From Prostheceraeus crozeri (lineage: Eukaryota; Platyhelminthes; Polycladida; Euryleptidae): a stretch of 64,000 nt of DNA. Position 1 is the first letter of the stretch, and every line of letters starts with the position of its first letter. The translations under genes and the position numbers were made by a program. The stretch lies in contig CAJQUW010001446.1 of the NCBI GenBank assembly GCA_907163375.1, positions 558,001 to 622,000 on the forward strand. Direction: 5' to 3'. Below the pieces are notes generated by a model. That model ran no database searches. It was not told the origin of the DNA and was given only the letters and a program-made list of their open reading frames with translations. Positions 51,740 to 62,480 of this stretch are shown here, one piece after another.

Positions 51740-52780
51740 TGTAATCTTCACACTTACAAGCATGGCGTTTATTTCATGGTACTATCATAATCTTGGCTTA
51801 TCAAATATCTATCGGCGGATCCCGGCCTACTTATATTACAATATTCCAAATGGTTACATTATTGACAACATCTCAAACTTATCGTGAATTCTTTTCATCA
51901 TATTCCAATTTATTACATGCAGCCGAATTACATCAGGAAAAGCATTTTGATGACTTAATGTTAATTGACAATGGATTTGTTCTCTCTCGCCATGCGGTGT
52001 TTACTGGCGCCGTATTAATCCATCTTTGCGAGTGAGATCAGAGGACTTATTAGTCTAAAGTGCAAACATTTTGAACCGCGTTACTATTTGACGCACGGAT
52101 TTCGGCTCATGTTCCTGGTCATTTATTTCTCTTGTGGAAATTATTTGGCGCTGAGTGTATTTAATTTAGCGACAATGCTTAAACATCGCGTACCATGTTT
52201 TATTTAAACTCCGGATTTGAACCTACAGCGGACAGCATTTTCTCCCATGGAAACTCAGTCGTGAAAGGAAAGTATAATATATAAACTTATCTGCCAAGAC
52301 AAAACGACAGCACACCAAACGACAACGACCTACATTCGCTCACTATCTTGAACTCCGTCTTACTCGCCTGCTGATCTCCACCAGTGACTTCCTCCGAGGG
52401 CATCGCTTCCCTGTTCACTTCTTCTGGATGAGTATCACATTCTTTGTATTCAGAAGTACTGATCCATTGTAATCTTATTGTGCTGATTTTTGAAAGTTAT
52501 ATTATACGTTCGACTTGCACCTTTTCCGTTTTTGGTTAACGTTTAATTTGATGGTTTTATTTTTAAATGGTAGAAATAGTAATAATTTTTGGATAAGTCA
52601 GGCGAGCTATTGGGGTAATTAATCGTGCGTTAAAGAGAAGATCAATTTGTAAAGATCATTATAATTCTCACAGTTTTAGAGCGGTCACTTCTTTTCAGTG
52701 GCTAGTAGAAAAATCGTCTAAGTGTAAACTACATCATTTCATCAACCAAATTATTAACGTTAGATAAAAAGAAGTTGACA
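51740..52780 (+). repeat. nested element 5' LTR (1041 bp)
   Basis: TG...CA ends; near-identical twin at 55228-56268. Confidence 0.95.
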
Positions 52781-53116
52781 TTTTTGGCGACCACGCCAGG
52801 ACTGGCCCATATTTCTGACGGTTTTTACGGACATCTTTAGTCTGTCTCTTCAACTGTGTAGTACCTTGGACGCACGATTATACGCCCCTTTTTATTAGGG
52901 AAGGTTATTGCCTCGGAGGATCAATTAGTCACGTAGGTTTATCTTTCATCTTGTTGTAACTTGTCCACACTAGGTTGCTAGTTCATTCGTATATCCGTAT
53001 ATTTGTCGGTTACTACGTACTGTGTTGGTTTCTGTTTTGACGGTAATTGTAATTTCAGATTTATTCACTGGTTTTGTTTGCTTCAGTTATTGTCTGATCT
53101 CTGCTTACTTTGATAT

Positions 53117-53455
53117 TAGAGGATTATTAAGGGACCTCTATTTATTTTATTAGCTATAAACGCTAAGTTCGGTATAGGAGAGGAGGACGTTAAAACGTCT
53201 GATTAAGAGACCTCTACCACACTCGTCAATTTAATTGATTGAGGACACCGGTGGAAGGAAGCAATTTATCGGTACCGGTAGATGAATTGTTGTTTAAGAG
53301 ACCTTCCGGGAAAATCCAGCGCTGGTCGGATTTCAGGAATTGCCTTAGTCTAACTATTGTTCAATCCTGGCGGCGTAGGAGGTGACTAGAATTCACCGAT
53401 TAAGAGTCCTACGGGCGTAGGAGGTGACTAGAATTCACCGATTAAGAGTCCTACG
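53117..53455 (+). repeat. five RNA-like hairpins with a shared one-sided TTAAGAG-type bulge
   Basis: Units 53117-53140, 53179-53215, 53253-53307, 53374-53413 and 53416-53455 each have an outer stem (TAGAGG/CCTCTA; AGAGG/CCTCT; GGAAGG/CCTTCC; CGTAGGA/TCCTACG twice). In every unit a stretch of the form TTAAGRG(A) lies unpaired just before the closing strand. Units 2-5 have an inner stem (GACGT/ACGTC; CAATT/AATTG; GGTGA/TCACC). Stem sequences differ while the bulge is kept, as expected of conserved RNA structure. They lie in the leader of the nested LTR element. Confidence 0.75.
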
Positions 53456-55227
53456 CAGTAGAGTATCTTTCATACCTGTGGTTAGCTTCTTGTGAATCGG
53501 ATTTTGAGTAACTCTTGTGTTCGTCAGAAACTCAATTTCTTAGCGTGGTTTACCGTTTTGTTAGGTATTGCTAGTTTAGCTACGTGAATTGTTATCTATA
53601 TCTTGATATAAGTTGTTGTATTTTAGTAGCAACGTGGACCTGACAATTTAGCGATTTCTATAGTACAATTCTTTCATTTGTGACGGTAACAGAAACTAGG
53701 AAATTAGCGAAAAGGTGTAATACGAACGTTTAATTACATTGTGACTGTGTCAACTAGTCTGTCAATAAATAATTTTACTCGAACTTTTTGAGTCATTTCC
53801 AACTTCGCGTGGAAATTATTAATTTGCTGTAAATACACTAACACGGAAGACCCGTGTCGTCTTCACTACGTTTGGTGGAGATATAAGGACTTCTTCAAGT
53901 AATATCATATAACATTCCTTAATCGTGTCTATACTCATTCCTATCTATATTATCTATAACTAGAACGAGAACGTTGTTCATAATTTCCATTTTTAATATA
54001 CCTCACATCAACGAGGGCTAGGGTTGATTTCGGTGCCTATTTTGCATATTTCATTTTTGTTTCATACATTCTATTGATTTGAGTATATCTTCTCTATCGC
54101 ATATTGAATTCTCTTGATCTTTTATTTCTCTATGCGACTTGCTGCTTGCGAGTGCTTGTTCCAAAATATATTGTGAGTCTTTTTGTGAGTTGTTTTGCTG
54201 CCTCTTCTTTCGTAATTAACTTTGTATATATGTTCGTACGTTTTGTGCATGTGTATTTTGTTTCTCTTTTAGCCGGTAAGTATTGACTCCATAGGTTAAG
54301 TCCCTCGAATACCAGCGTGTAGGCTAAGATTAAGGGAATATTCCCTCTCTTTGCCTAAAGAGTCATTTAGTCTCAATACTTTAGGCCTGTAAGCAGTTCT
54401 AAATAAACAGTGAAAATCAGTATCATTAGTATTAAGTCTTAGTCTGTCAGTTTTAAAACGAGCATCAAACGCTTTTTCTCTATAAACATTAGCATCTCCG
54501 CAGCTTAGTTACATAGGTCTACTTCTTCAGATTTATATCTAAGTTGATCAAAATTTCTTCAGTCCGATCTCTCCCGAAGCATCTGTAATTCAAGTACATA
54601 ACCGCGTGACAATCCCTTTCTACACTTGCCACGCTTGGGAGATCCGGCCTCCTGGACTATCTCAACTTTACAGCAGATTTTAACCCCGCGGCCGTGCGGA
54701 GTTAGCGCCCTCAGTTGTCGGCGCGGCATTCTATTTTTTTTCCGCCCTCATAAGCTTTCATCTGCGGCCGTAGAAGCCTTCTACCAAGTCATCGGAGAAA
54801 TCTATCCATTTCTGGGATGGACCTTTATCGGACCATTTCCCTTCCGGCCTCAGGTACGGTCTTGCTTGGCCAATCTAAAAATCAGAACTTATTTTCATGA
54901 TCCAAAATCTGCATATACTATTTTTCGCCGCATCTGACTGATATATATTGCCTGTCCTGACCTCCTTTTCGTAGTGTATTTTAAGTTTTCAATATTATCT
55001 CATTCCCTATTTCGTCGTTTTTCATTTTTTTTCCTCATGTACGTGATGTGATGTATATATTAATCTAACTGCCATTCCGTTCTCGTTCTATTTTTAATAT
55101 TATTCAATCTTATTAATTTATTGTTTCCTTCGTCACTCGACATATCGATGCTCATTTTCCTTTAATTATCTGTTCTGCTTGCTTTTTCAGTGATCCTCGG
55201 GACGAGGCTCCTCACGAGGATGAGTAT

Positions 55228-56268
55228 TGTAATCTTCACACTTACAAGCATGGCGTTTATTTCATGGTACTATCATAATCTTGGCTTATCAAATATCTAT
55301 CGGCGGATCCCGGCCTACTTATATTACAATATTCCAAATGGTTACATTATTGACAACATCTCAAACTTATCGTGAATTCTTTTCATCATATTCCAATTTA
55401 TTACATGCAGCCGAATTACATCAGGAAAAGCATTTTGATGACTTAATGTTAATTGACAATGGATTTGTTCTCTCTCGCCATGCGGTGTTTACTGGCGCCG
55501 TATTAATCCATCTTTGCGAGTGAGATCAGAGGACTTATTAGTCTAAAGTGCAAACATTTTGAACCGCGTTACTATTTGACGCACGGATTTCGGCTCATGT
55601 TCCTGGTCATTTATTTCTCTTGTGGAAATTATTTGGCGCTGAGTGTATTTAATTTAGCGACAATGCTTAAACATCGCGTACCATGTTTTATTTAAACTCC
55701 GGATTTGGACCTACAGCGGACAGCATTTTCTCCCATGGAAACTCAGTCGTGAAAGGAAAGTATAATATATAAACTTATCTGCCAAGACAAAACGACAGCA
55801 CACCAAACGACAACGACCTACATTCGCTCACTATCTTGAACTCCGTCTTACTCGCCTGCTGATCTCCACCAGTGACTTCCTCCGAGGGCATCGCTTCCCT
55901 GTTCACTTCTTCTGGATGAGTATCACATTCTTTGTATTCAGAAGTACTGATCCATTGTAATCTTATTGTGCTGATTTTTGAAAGTTATATTATACGTTCG
56001 ACTTGCACCTTTTCCGTTTTTGGTTAACGTTTAATTTGATGGTTTTATTTTTAAGTGGTAGAAATAGTAATAATTTTTGGATAAGTCAGGCGAGCTATTG
56101 GGGTAATTAATCGTGCGTTAAAGAGAAGATCAATTTGTAAAGATCATTATAATTCTCACAGTTTTAGAGCGGTCACTTCTTTTCAGTGGCTAGTAGAAAA
56201 ATCGTCTAAGTGTAAACTACATCATTTCATCAACCAAATTATTAACGTTAGATAAAAAGAAGTTGACA
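55228..56268 (+). repeat. nested element 3' LTR (1041 bp)
   Basis: Same length and ends as 51740-52780. Confidence 0.95.
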
Positions 56269-58146
56269 ACTGTATTGGTATCTATCAACGCAATGATGAT
56301 CCCTGAATTGGAAGATCGTCTTCACATAGACAGTGTTACCTACTGGACGGACAGTATGATTGTACTTCATTACCTACGATCTGAGGAGAAACAATTGGAC
56401 AGATTCACTTCGAATCGAATTGGAAAAATCTTGGATGGATCTGATGTACTTCAATGGAAATATGTATCATCTCAAGAAAACCCGGCTGATATTGCGTCGC
56501 GAGGCACTAAACCAGATCAATCCGACAAAATGGATCATTGGCTGAATGGACCTAACTTTCTCTGGACACATGAGAACACTTGGAACTCTCAACCTAATAT
56601 TTTGAGGTCATCAAAAAATGTTGTTCGTGTTTCGTCTATCAAGATAAGAACAGCGGAATTCTGGAAAAGATTATTCGAGCGATATTCTTCGTGGACAGCA
56701 TTAGTGCGGACTGTTGCCAGAATAATGGAGTCAGTGGAAAAGTGGAAGAGATATGAAAAATCAAAAGCATCAAATTCCGACAGAAACGTCAGTCCTTTGA
56801 CAGTTGACCTCTTGGACAAAGCTGAAAAGAAGATCCTGTCCATGGTACAGGAAACGCTGTCTGATCGACTGGAGCAGCTCAAGCAATTGAACGTTGTTGC
56901 AATAGACGAATTATTGTGTGTTGGCGGCAGACTACGCAATGCTAACATAAGCAATTCAAGCAAGCATCCGATTATTCTTCCTAATGAACATCCAATAACT
57001 AAATTGTTGATTATTGATTGCCACATTAAGAATTGTCATCAAGGAATTCACTACACATTATCGAAATTGAGGGAACGATATTGGGTCATTCGAGGTGTCA
57101 GCACGGTAAAGGGTGTCCTGAGGAAATGTCAAACCTGTAAGCGTCTACATGGTAGAGTTGGAGAACAAATTACATCGTATTTGCCAAAAGCTCGAGTTGA
57201 TATCAAAGAAGACTATCAGAAATATCCCTTCGTGTCGGTTGGAAAAGACATGTTTGGACCATTCTACGTCAACCTTGGACCTGGAACAAGAAGAAAATCA
57301 GAAGTTCAGTACAAGCGTTATGGATGCATTTTCACCTGTATGCGCACTCGCGCAGTGCATTTAGAGATGGTTAGAGATTTGTCCTCTGACAGCTTTTTGC
57401 AAGCAGTTATGCGATTTGTGGCCAGGCGAGGTTGCCCAATGGAAATATACAGCGACAATGGCACCAACTTTAAAGGAGCATCAAGCGATATTGTCGACGC
57501 TATGAGGAAATGGAATCACGACAATGTTCAAAATCAATTGGCAAGCGCAAAGATTCGGTGGACCTTTAATCCACCAGCGGCAAGCCATCAAGGGGGAGTC
57601 TGGGAGCGAATGATTCGTTCTATACGCAAGATTTTGAATGTCCTGATTTTGAAAAACACATTAAATGAAGAAACATTGCGCACACTATTTTGTGAAGTGG
57701 AAAAGATCCTTAATGACCGACCAATCACACGAGTTTCATCTGATCCCGATGACTTGGAAGCCCTTACTCCTAATCACCTCTTGCTCCTGAGAAGGAACCC
57801 CAGTTCTCAGCCCATCCAGTCTCCAAGTAACAAAAAAGATTTGAGAGTGAAATGGAAGTACGCTCAGTCACTTGCCGATCAATTCTGGCTTCGTTGGACT
57901 CGAGAATACCTTCCTAGTTTACAGACCAGTCAAAAATGGCTACGCAGAGTGCGGAACTTACGCAAAGGTGACCTGGTTCTGATTTCGGATGAAAACTCTC
58001 CAAGAGGCTGCTGGAAGAAAGGTCTGGTGGAAGAAGCCTTTGAGGATAGTGAGGGTTGCGTGAGACGTGTGAAGCTGAGGCTGGCTGATGGCTCCCTAGT
58101 TCGTGATGTTCGCAAGTTGTGTTTGCTTGAAGAAGAGATTGTATGA
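56269..58146 (+). pseudogene. BEL/Pao pol region, 3' part (RNase H end, integrase)
   Basis: Downstream of the nested insertion the BEL/Pao coding region continues. It holds an RNase H-like part (SVTYWTDSMIVLHYLRSEEK; SSQENPADIASRG) and the integrase zinc-binding module (CHIKNCHQGIHYTLSKLRER with KCQTCKR). The integrase core follows (VGKDMFGPFYV; MEIYSDNGTNFKGA; NPPAASHQGGVWERMIRSIR), then a C-terminal DUF5641-like part (RKGDLVLISDENSPRGCWKK; DGSLVRDVRKLCLL). Order and motifs are those of BEL/Pao. The region stays open to 58146. Confidence 0.92.
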
Positions 58147-58534
58147 TAGTAGTGTTGTTCCTTTTTTTTTCGCAGTCGCTCAGATGCCGCGTCCCTTCTC
58201 CTTCGAAGTGATCCATAACAATCCTAGGACTTTTCTCATGTGCCTTTTGCACTTGCATGTCGTGCGCTAATATAGGTGCATTCATGCCGTGCTATTTTAT
58301 GCTCATTGATTCAAAGCATCTATGTGTTATTGCTCTGTTCATCACAGATGAACTTCATCGACACTTTCCTGGATTAGCGAACTCTCATCCCATGGATTTT
58401 CTACGTTTTTTCTGCTCGTATTATATGCAGGTGTACATGCATTTTCCATTTTTTTGCTGTTAATGTGAATAGAAAAACTACCACATTGTTTCTACATTTT
58501 TCCATTTTTGAGGGTAGTTTTTGGTGGGGAGAAA

Positions 58535-58818
58535 TGTAGAAATCTCTACCCTTCTGAAGTCCTGTTATTCTGTTGTCCCATCATTCATATTTCTATTCTG
58601 AAAGAGTTCTATGTTGACCGACAATAATTTCAAATTTTTATCTATGACTATGTGGGATTGACATGTATGTGAATTCAATTGTATAACAACAAATATCTTG
58701 CTCTTGTGCGCTGGAGGTACAGCATCAAAAAACCTCGACTTTTAGCGCAGATCAGCACCGTTGTGATTGAGATGCAAAATACACAACATTTGCTGCCATA
58801 AACAGATCTTTTTCTACA
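58535..58818 (+). repeat. BEL/Pao 3' LTR (284 bp)
   Basis: Identical to the 5' LTR as far as read; followed by the ATACG duplication. Confidence 0.95.
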
Positions 58819-60049
58819 ATACGAGTCATGTAGATTATGACCAATGTGTGTTTTTGCAGGAATATGTGGTTAGATATGCGTTGAACGTCCATGTATCATT
58901 CCGTATGATCATGACATTTTCGAAAATAGGTCATAAAATCATAAAATTTTTGATCCGGAATCGCTGGGAGGCCTGAAAAAGTATTGAGAAATGCTATCAG
59001 AAACTCAATAACCATCACTATCATAGTATGCTAGAAAAGTCAGCTGCTACAATATTTGTTTTCATAATAGGTCAAATGATAATTAGGTTTTGTCTCTCTT
59101 CAGAAATGAATAATCTGAATTGCTGTAATTCGGTCGAAATCACGACTTCTGTGAATTTTCAGTAGAAAAGTGTTGTACTACCGTATTAGAACCGTTCATC
59201 ACAAAATTGCATATTCATGAAATATTTATGACCTCTTGACCGCATAAAGAATGAGTCTAAAGAAACATAATTCATTGCCACAGAAACTAAGAAAGCAAGT
59301 GAGAGGTGTCACTATGTCGAGTCTGCATTGACATTGAAATTTTGACCTCGGAATTTTCTCTTTCGTATTGGCAGTTTGAAATCTCCCATGATATCTTTAA
59401 ATTAAATGCAGGTCGGTATTTAAATCAACAATAGTTCGCACACTGCGCTGGACCACCCTCGGTTCCTTAATGTAGCAGGAAAAATGCAACGGACAAAATA
59501 GTCTATTCCTATTTGACCGATGCATCGCATCTTCATCTGAAAGGTCCTCATTATCGCTCACCATGTACCTTTGTTTTTCTATCGCTTTGACAGCAGTTCG
59601 ATACCCAGCTAATCGTTTGAATTACTGCTATTCAAAAGCAATATATTTCATTTTCTTGCATCATTGGATTTCATTTTTTCCATATGAATATTACTTCTTT
59701 CTTCATCCTCAACACATTTCAGAGCTGATGACGATGTTAGCACCTGATCAGTTTTGTTGTGCGTACTAAGTTGAAGACTCGGAAAAAATGCTTGTGCAAA
59801 TTCTCTAAATATTCTAATATGAAATCGATAAAATTATAATAGACTATGATATGATACTTGCATTTTAAATGTGCTGCCGTCTTACTAAACGAAGCTTTGA
59901 TAGTAAAAATAATACAATTTCATTTCCCTCGTACTTCAATGTTGCACTCTCACTGTTCATCATAGCCAGCTCCATCGTTGTACTTGAGGAATGATCTAAA
60001 TTAGGATGCAATTAGAATAGGATCCAATTAGAATATTTGTATATTTTCT

Positions 60050-60103
60050 AAATCTGGCCGGAACCGAATCTTTCGCCAAATCTGCCGAAAACCGGCCAGA
60101 TTT
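60050..60103. repeat. inverted repeat with 12-bp perfect arms
   Basis: AAATCTGGCCGG (60050-60061) and CCGGCCAGATTT (60092-60103). Two copies of GGATSCAATTAGAATA lie just upstream (about 60004-60037). Possibly a short mobile fragment. Confidence 0.85.
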
Positions 60104-62388
60104 CGTGTTTGTGAAAAGTAGCGACGTGGAGGTATTTAATGTGGTGCCCTTCTTTGTTGTCCAATAGAACAGAGCTACGTCATTAGACGCAAGATTGAGT
60201 CATCTGCGATTTTGTATAACATTCGTCGTGATTCTTTTGAAGCAGTATACACACCGTGGAATTAGACCAGATGCTCGATCAAATTTATCTTCATCTAATG
60301 ACATCAGACTCCTACCGAATGCAATTTATGTCTGATTGACCTCCTTGGACCAGTTAATGATCGTTAATCAATTATTATATGATCCCATTTTAATGAAATG
60401 AATGAACATTAGGTATCTATAGCAACTCTTTTCAGCGTCACTTTATGTATTTTGAAAGTATTTATGTATTTCATCATCTTGTCATTGGTCTTGAATATAG
60501 AGCAAATACATCGAACGTCTGGCAAAATAGCGGAGTATTTTGTGTACAGTGCAAACACTAATCATTTTCTCACGCATATCTTGACAAGAATTCTGTCAAC
60601 TTAGTGACCTTTTTGAATGTTACCTACGCGTTCTCTATTGAATTAAGGCCAGTTCTTAACTGACCACTAACCAAGAATCTAGAATTTTCATTAATTTCCA
60701 GCAGTTGCAAGTATTGCCCTGTTGTATAGAACGTAGGGTGGAGCATGTCACGTTCGTGTATTCCATATGCACAGCCCCGGGAACTCACCTTCAAAATGCC
60801 TAAATACACGCCAAAGCATTCTGAAACCTTTACTATAACTGCTGACAGTTCAACCTTGTACATTTTGGAATATCCGGAATATTGCAATACATGTAGTAGT
60901 GCATTCAGACTTTCGGCGAGCACTGTTTGTGACAAGGACATTTTATTGCAGGAATAAGACATCTCGAACCACTTGTCTGTAATACTCATCGATCAAACCA
61001 TTTATTGATAAAGTACACGAGCCGTAATACCACGTGCGCTGAAATTTAGAGCAAATTTGCATCAGAAGATTTTACTCTTTAATCCCTACCGGATTCTTTC
61101 ATAAAGTTGGCAAGTCCGCTTCCAGCCAGATTTAAAATTTATTAATCTGGCTCACTCCTACTGTACATTTGATAATCGCAGAAGCTCCATTTATAAATCA
61201 ATGCGGATTATATTGTTTTCCGTGCCCAGTTCTCGGATGGTACAAAGGAAAAATGTGCCTATCAATGTATGAATGTTTACATGCTGAAAAATAAAATTTC
61301 ATAAAATTTCCTCGTCGTTGCAGATTATTAATGGTATAAAACTATTTGTTGCATTCTTTTGTGATGTTTATCAATCATCTATTCGTTTTCATTAAAGGCC
61401 ATGGTGTTGAAATATAATTTTGTAATGATGGGGTATAGACAATAAAAATGTTCCCAAAATGCTAATTGATGTTTTATGGAAGTTGCCGTAAGTTTGATAA
61501 AAATTTTGTGGAACAAATTTCACGACGTCAGGCAAACCAGTTCACAAAATACAAAGGAAAGGAGTGAATTAATCAGCAATTCGAAAATAAATCAATTGTC
61601 AAGTTAATTTGCTAAAAGTCCTGATTGAAAAAAGTCCTGAAAATTGGCTTCAAATAATCCTAAATGACATAAATAGTGAGTCTCAAATTTTTCTAGACGC
61701 CCTGACTGTACGACCACAGAAAAGATGTTATGTTCAGAGGATATGGATGAGATGAAGGAAGAACTGAAGGAGATGTGGCATTGGTTGGAAGACGTCTGGG
61801 ATCCCATGAAAGAGATTATGCATTATCTAATACATAAAAATAATCATAATAATGTGATGTCTTACAACCACTGACAATTTTTTGCACACATGAAGGAAAT
61901 AAGGACATTCCTGTCTGACACACAATAACGGTAGACATTCACTTCTGATTGATGTAAGACCTGTACGTAACTGGATTAACCAGTTTATCTGGAAATGTGC
62001 ATATATGATTTTTTATTGATACTTGATTTAAGTTAAGCTGCTTTTGCGATAAGAATTAAAATTTAGGGACCTTATGACAATGGGAACTGAAAAGTGCAGA
62101 GTAAAAGTCCTGGGCTGCAATTTGATTGCAAAGTTTCTTCGCAAAATCAGTGGAATCTTAATAGAAGACCCATGGACTTTTGGAAAAATATGGTAGAGAT
62201 GTGATATTCAATGTTGCTCCTGGCTTGGCTCTTTTATCTAAATTTGTTACATTGATTTTATTCAGCTGAAATGTAAGAATTTGTTTATTGTCGACTAATA
62301 TGCGTCATTGTAGAACCCATCTTGTTATGCTCGTGTCTACTCGAATTCCTCAGCGCTTTTGACTTTGGAATCTTTTAATCTCTTTTAG

Positions 62389-62480
62389 CCAGAAGATCTG
62401 CAGCAACAAATCATCAAAGAAACGTTTCATTTGGTATCGAAACGGGATGACAACGTGTGCAACTTCCTGGAAGGTGGCAC
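62389..62480 (+). CDS. AP3S: AP3S second coding exon
   Basis: Between TCTCTTTTAG and GTAAGT. The 92 bases encode PEDLQQQIIKETFHLVSKRD and DNVCNFLEGGT, which match the second segment of AP-3 sigma (human EDTQQQIIRETFHLVSKRDE and NVCNFLEGG, from memory). With the 23 residues of exon 1 this gives about 53 of the roughly 190 residues expected. The next exon, which should begin near IGGSDYKLIYRHYATLYF, is not in the window, so intron 2 is at least 1.5 kb. The exon confirms that the 20 kb between it and 41942 is one intron. Confidence 0.95.

Larger units (their letters stand above)
51740..56268 (+). mobile_element. non-autonomous LTR retrotransposon (LARD-like) nested in the BEL/Pao pol region
   Basis: Two 1041-base direct repeats (51740-52780 and 55228-56268) begin TGTAATC and end GTTGACA and differ at about two positions by my reading. 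The flanks are ACTG on both sides, a 4-bp duplication. A likely primer-binding site follows the first LTR (TGGCGACCACGCCAGGA, 52785). The 2447-base interior has no gag or pol: the longest frame (54626-54937) is of unknown type. It must have been mobilised by proteins from another element, probably Ty3/Gypsy-like given the 4-bp duplication. It is younger than the BEL/Pao copy it interrupts. The short frames inside the LTRs (51793-52035 and its twin) are not genes. Confidence 0.9.
47336..58818 (+). mobile_element. BEL/Pao LTR retrotransposon, recent, interrupted by a nested LTR element
   Basis: Two 284-base LTRs (47336-47619 and 58535-58818) begin TGTAGAAA and end TTTCTACA and are identical as far as I can read. 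They are flanked by ATACG (47331-47335; 58819-58823), a 5-bp target duplication normal for BEL/Pao. A purine-rich tract (TTTTGGTGGGGAGAAA) ends at 58534 directly before the 3' LTR. The coding region carries gag-like, zinc-knuckle, protease, reverse transcriptase, RNase H and integrase parts. Identical LTRs suggest a young insertion. A second LTR element sits in the pol region (51740-56268). Apart from that insertion there is about one break. Confidence 0.95.
46380..58975. mobile_element. hAT-like non-autonomous element holding the BEL/Pao insertion
   Basis: Inverted ends CAGGCCTCTCTGCG (46380) and, from the other strand at 58975, CAGGCCTCCCAGCG. Both are followed by GTCATAAAA-type subterminal sequence. 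Without the BEL/Pao insertion the element would be about 1.1 kb, a normal length for a non-autonomous hAT. No clear 8-bp duplication is visible in the A-rich flanks. Confidence 0.55.
41943..62388 (+). other. AP3S: AP3S intron 1 (20.4 kb)
   Basis: Bounded by GTAAGT and TCTCTTTTAG. It contains a LINE fragment (42203-44260), a hAT-like element with a BEL/Pao element inside it (46380-58975) and the nested LTR element. The stretches 44261-46287 and 58976-62388 show only isolated repeat ends (44977 and 61704) and palindromes (46288-46348, 60050-60103); I see no gene in them. Confidence 0.92.

Noticed and set aside
51793-52035. 80-residue frame inside the nested element's LTR, repeated exactly at 55281-55523
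   Set aside because: It lies wholly in the LTR and is duplicated only because LTRs are; no protein motif.
44977-61704. hAT-like left end at 44977 and right end at 61704 as one giant element
   Set aside because: Flanks do not match and the subterminal sequences are only similar in style; more likely two unrelated single ends.
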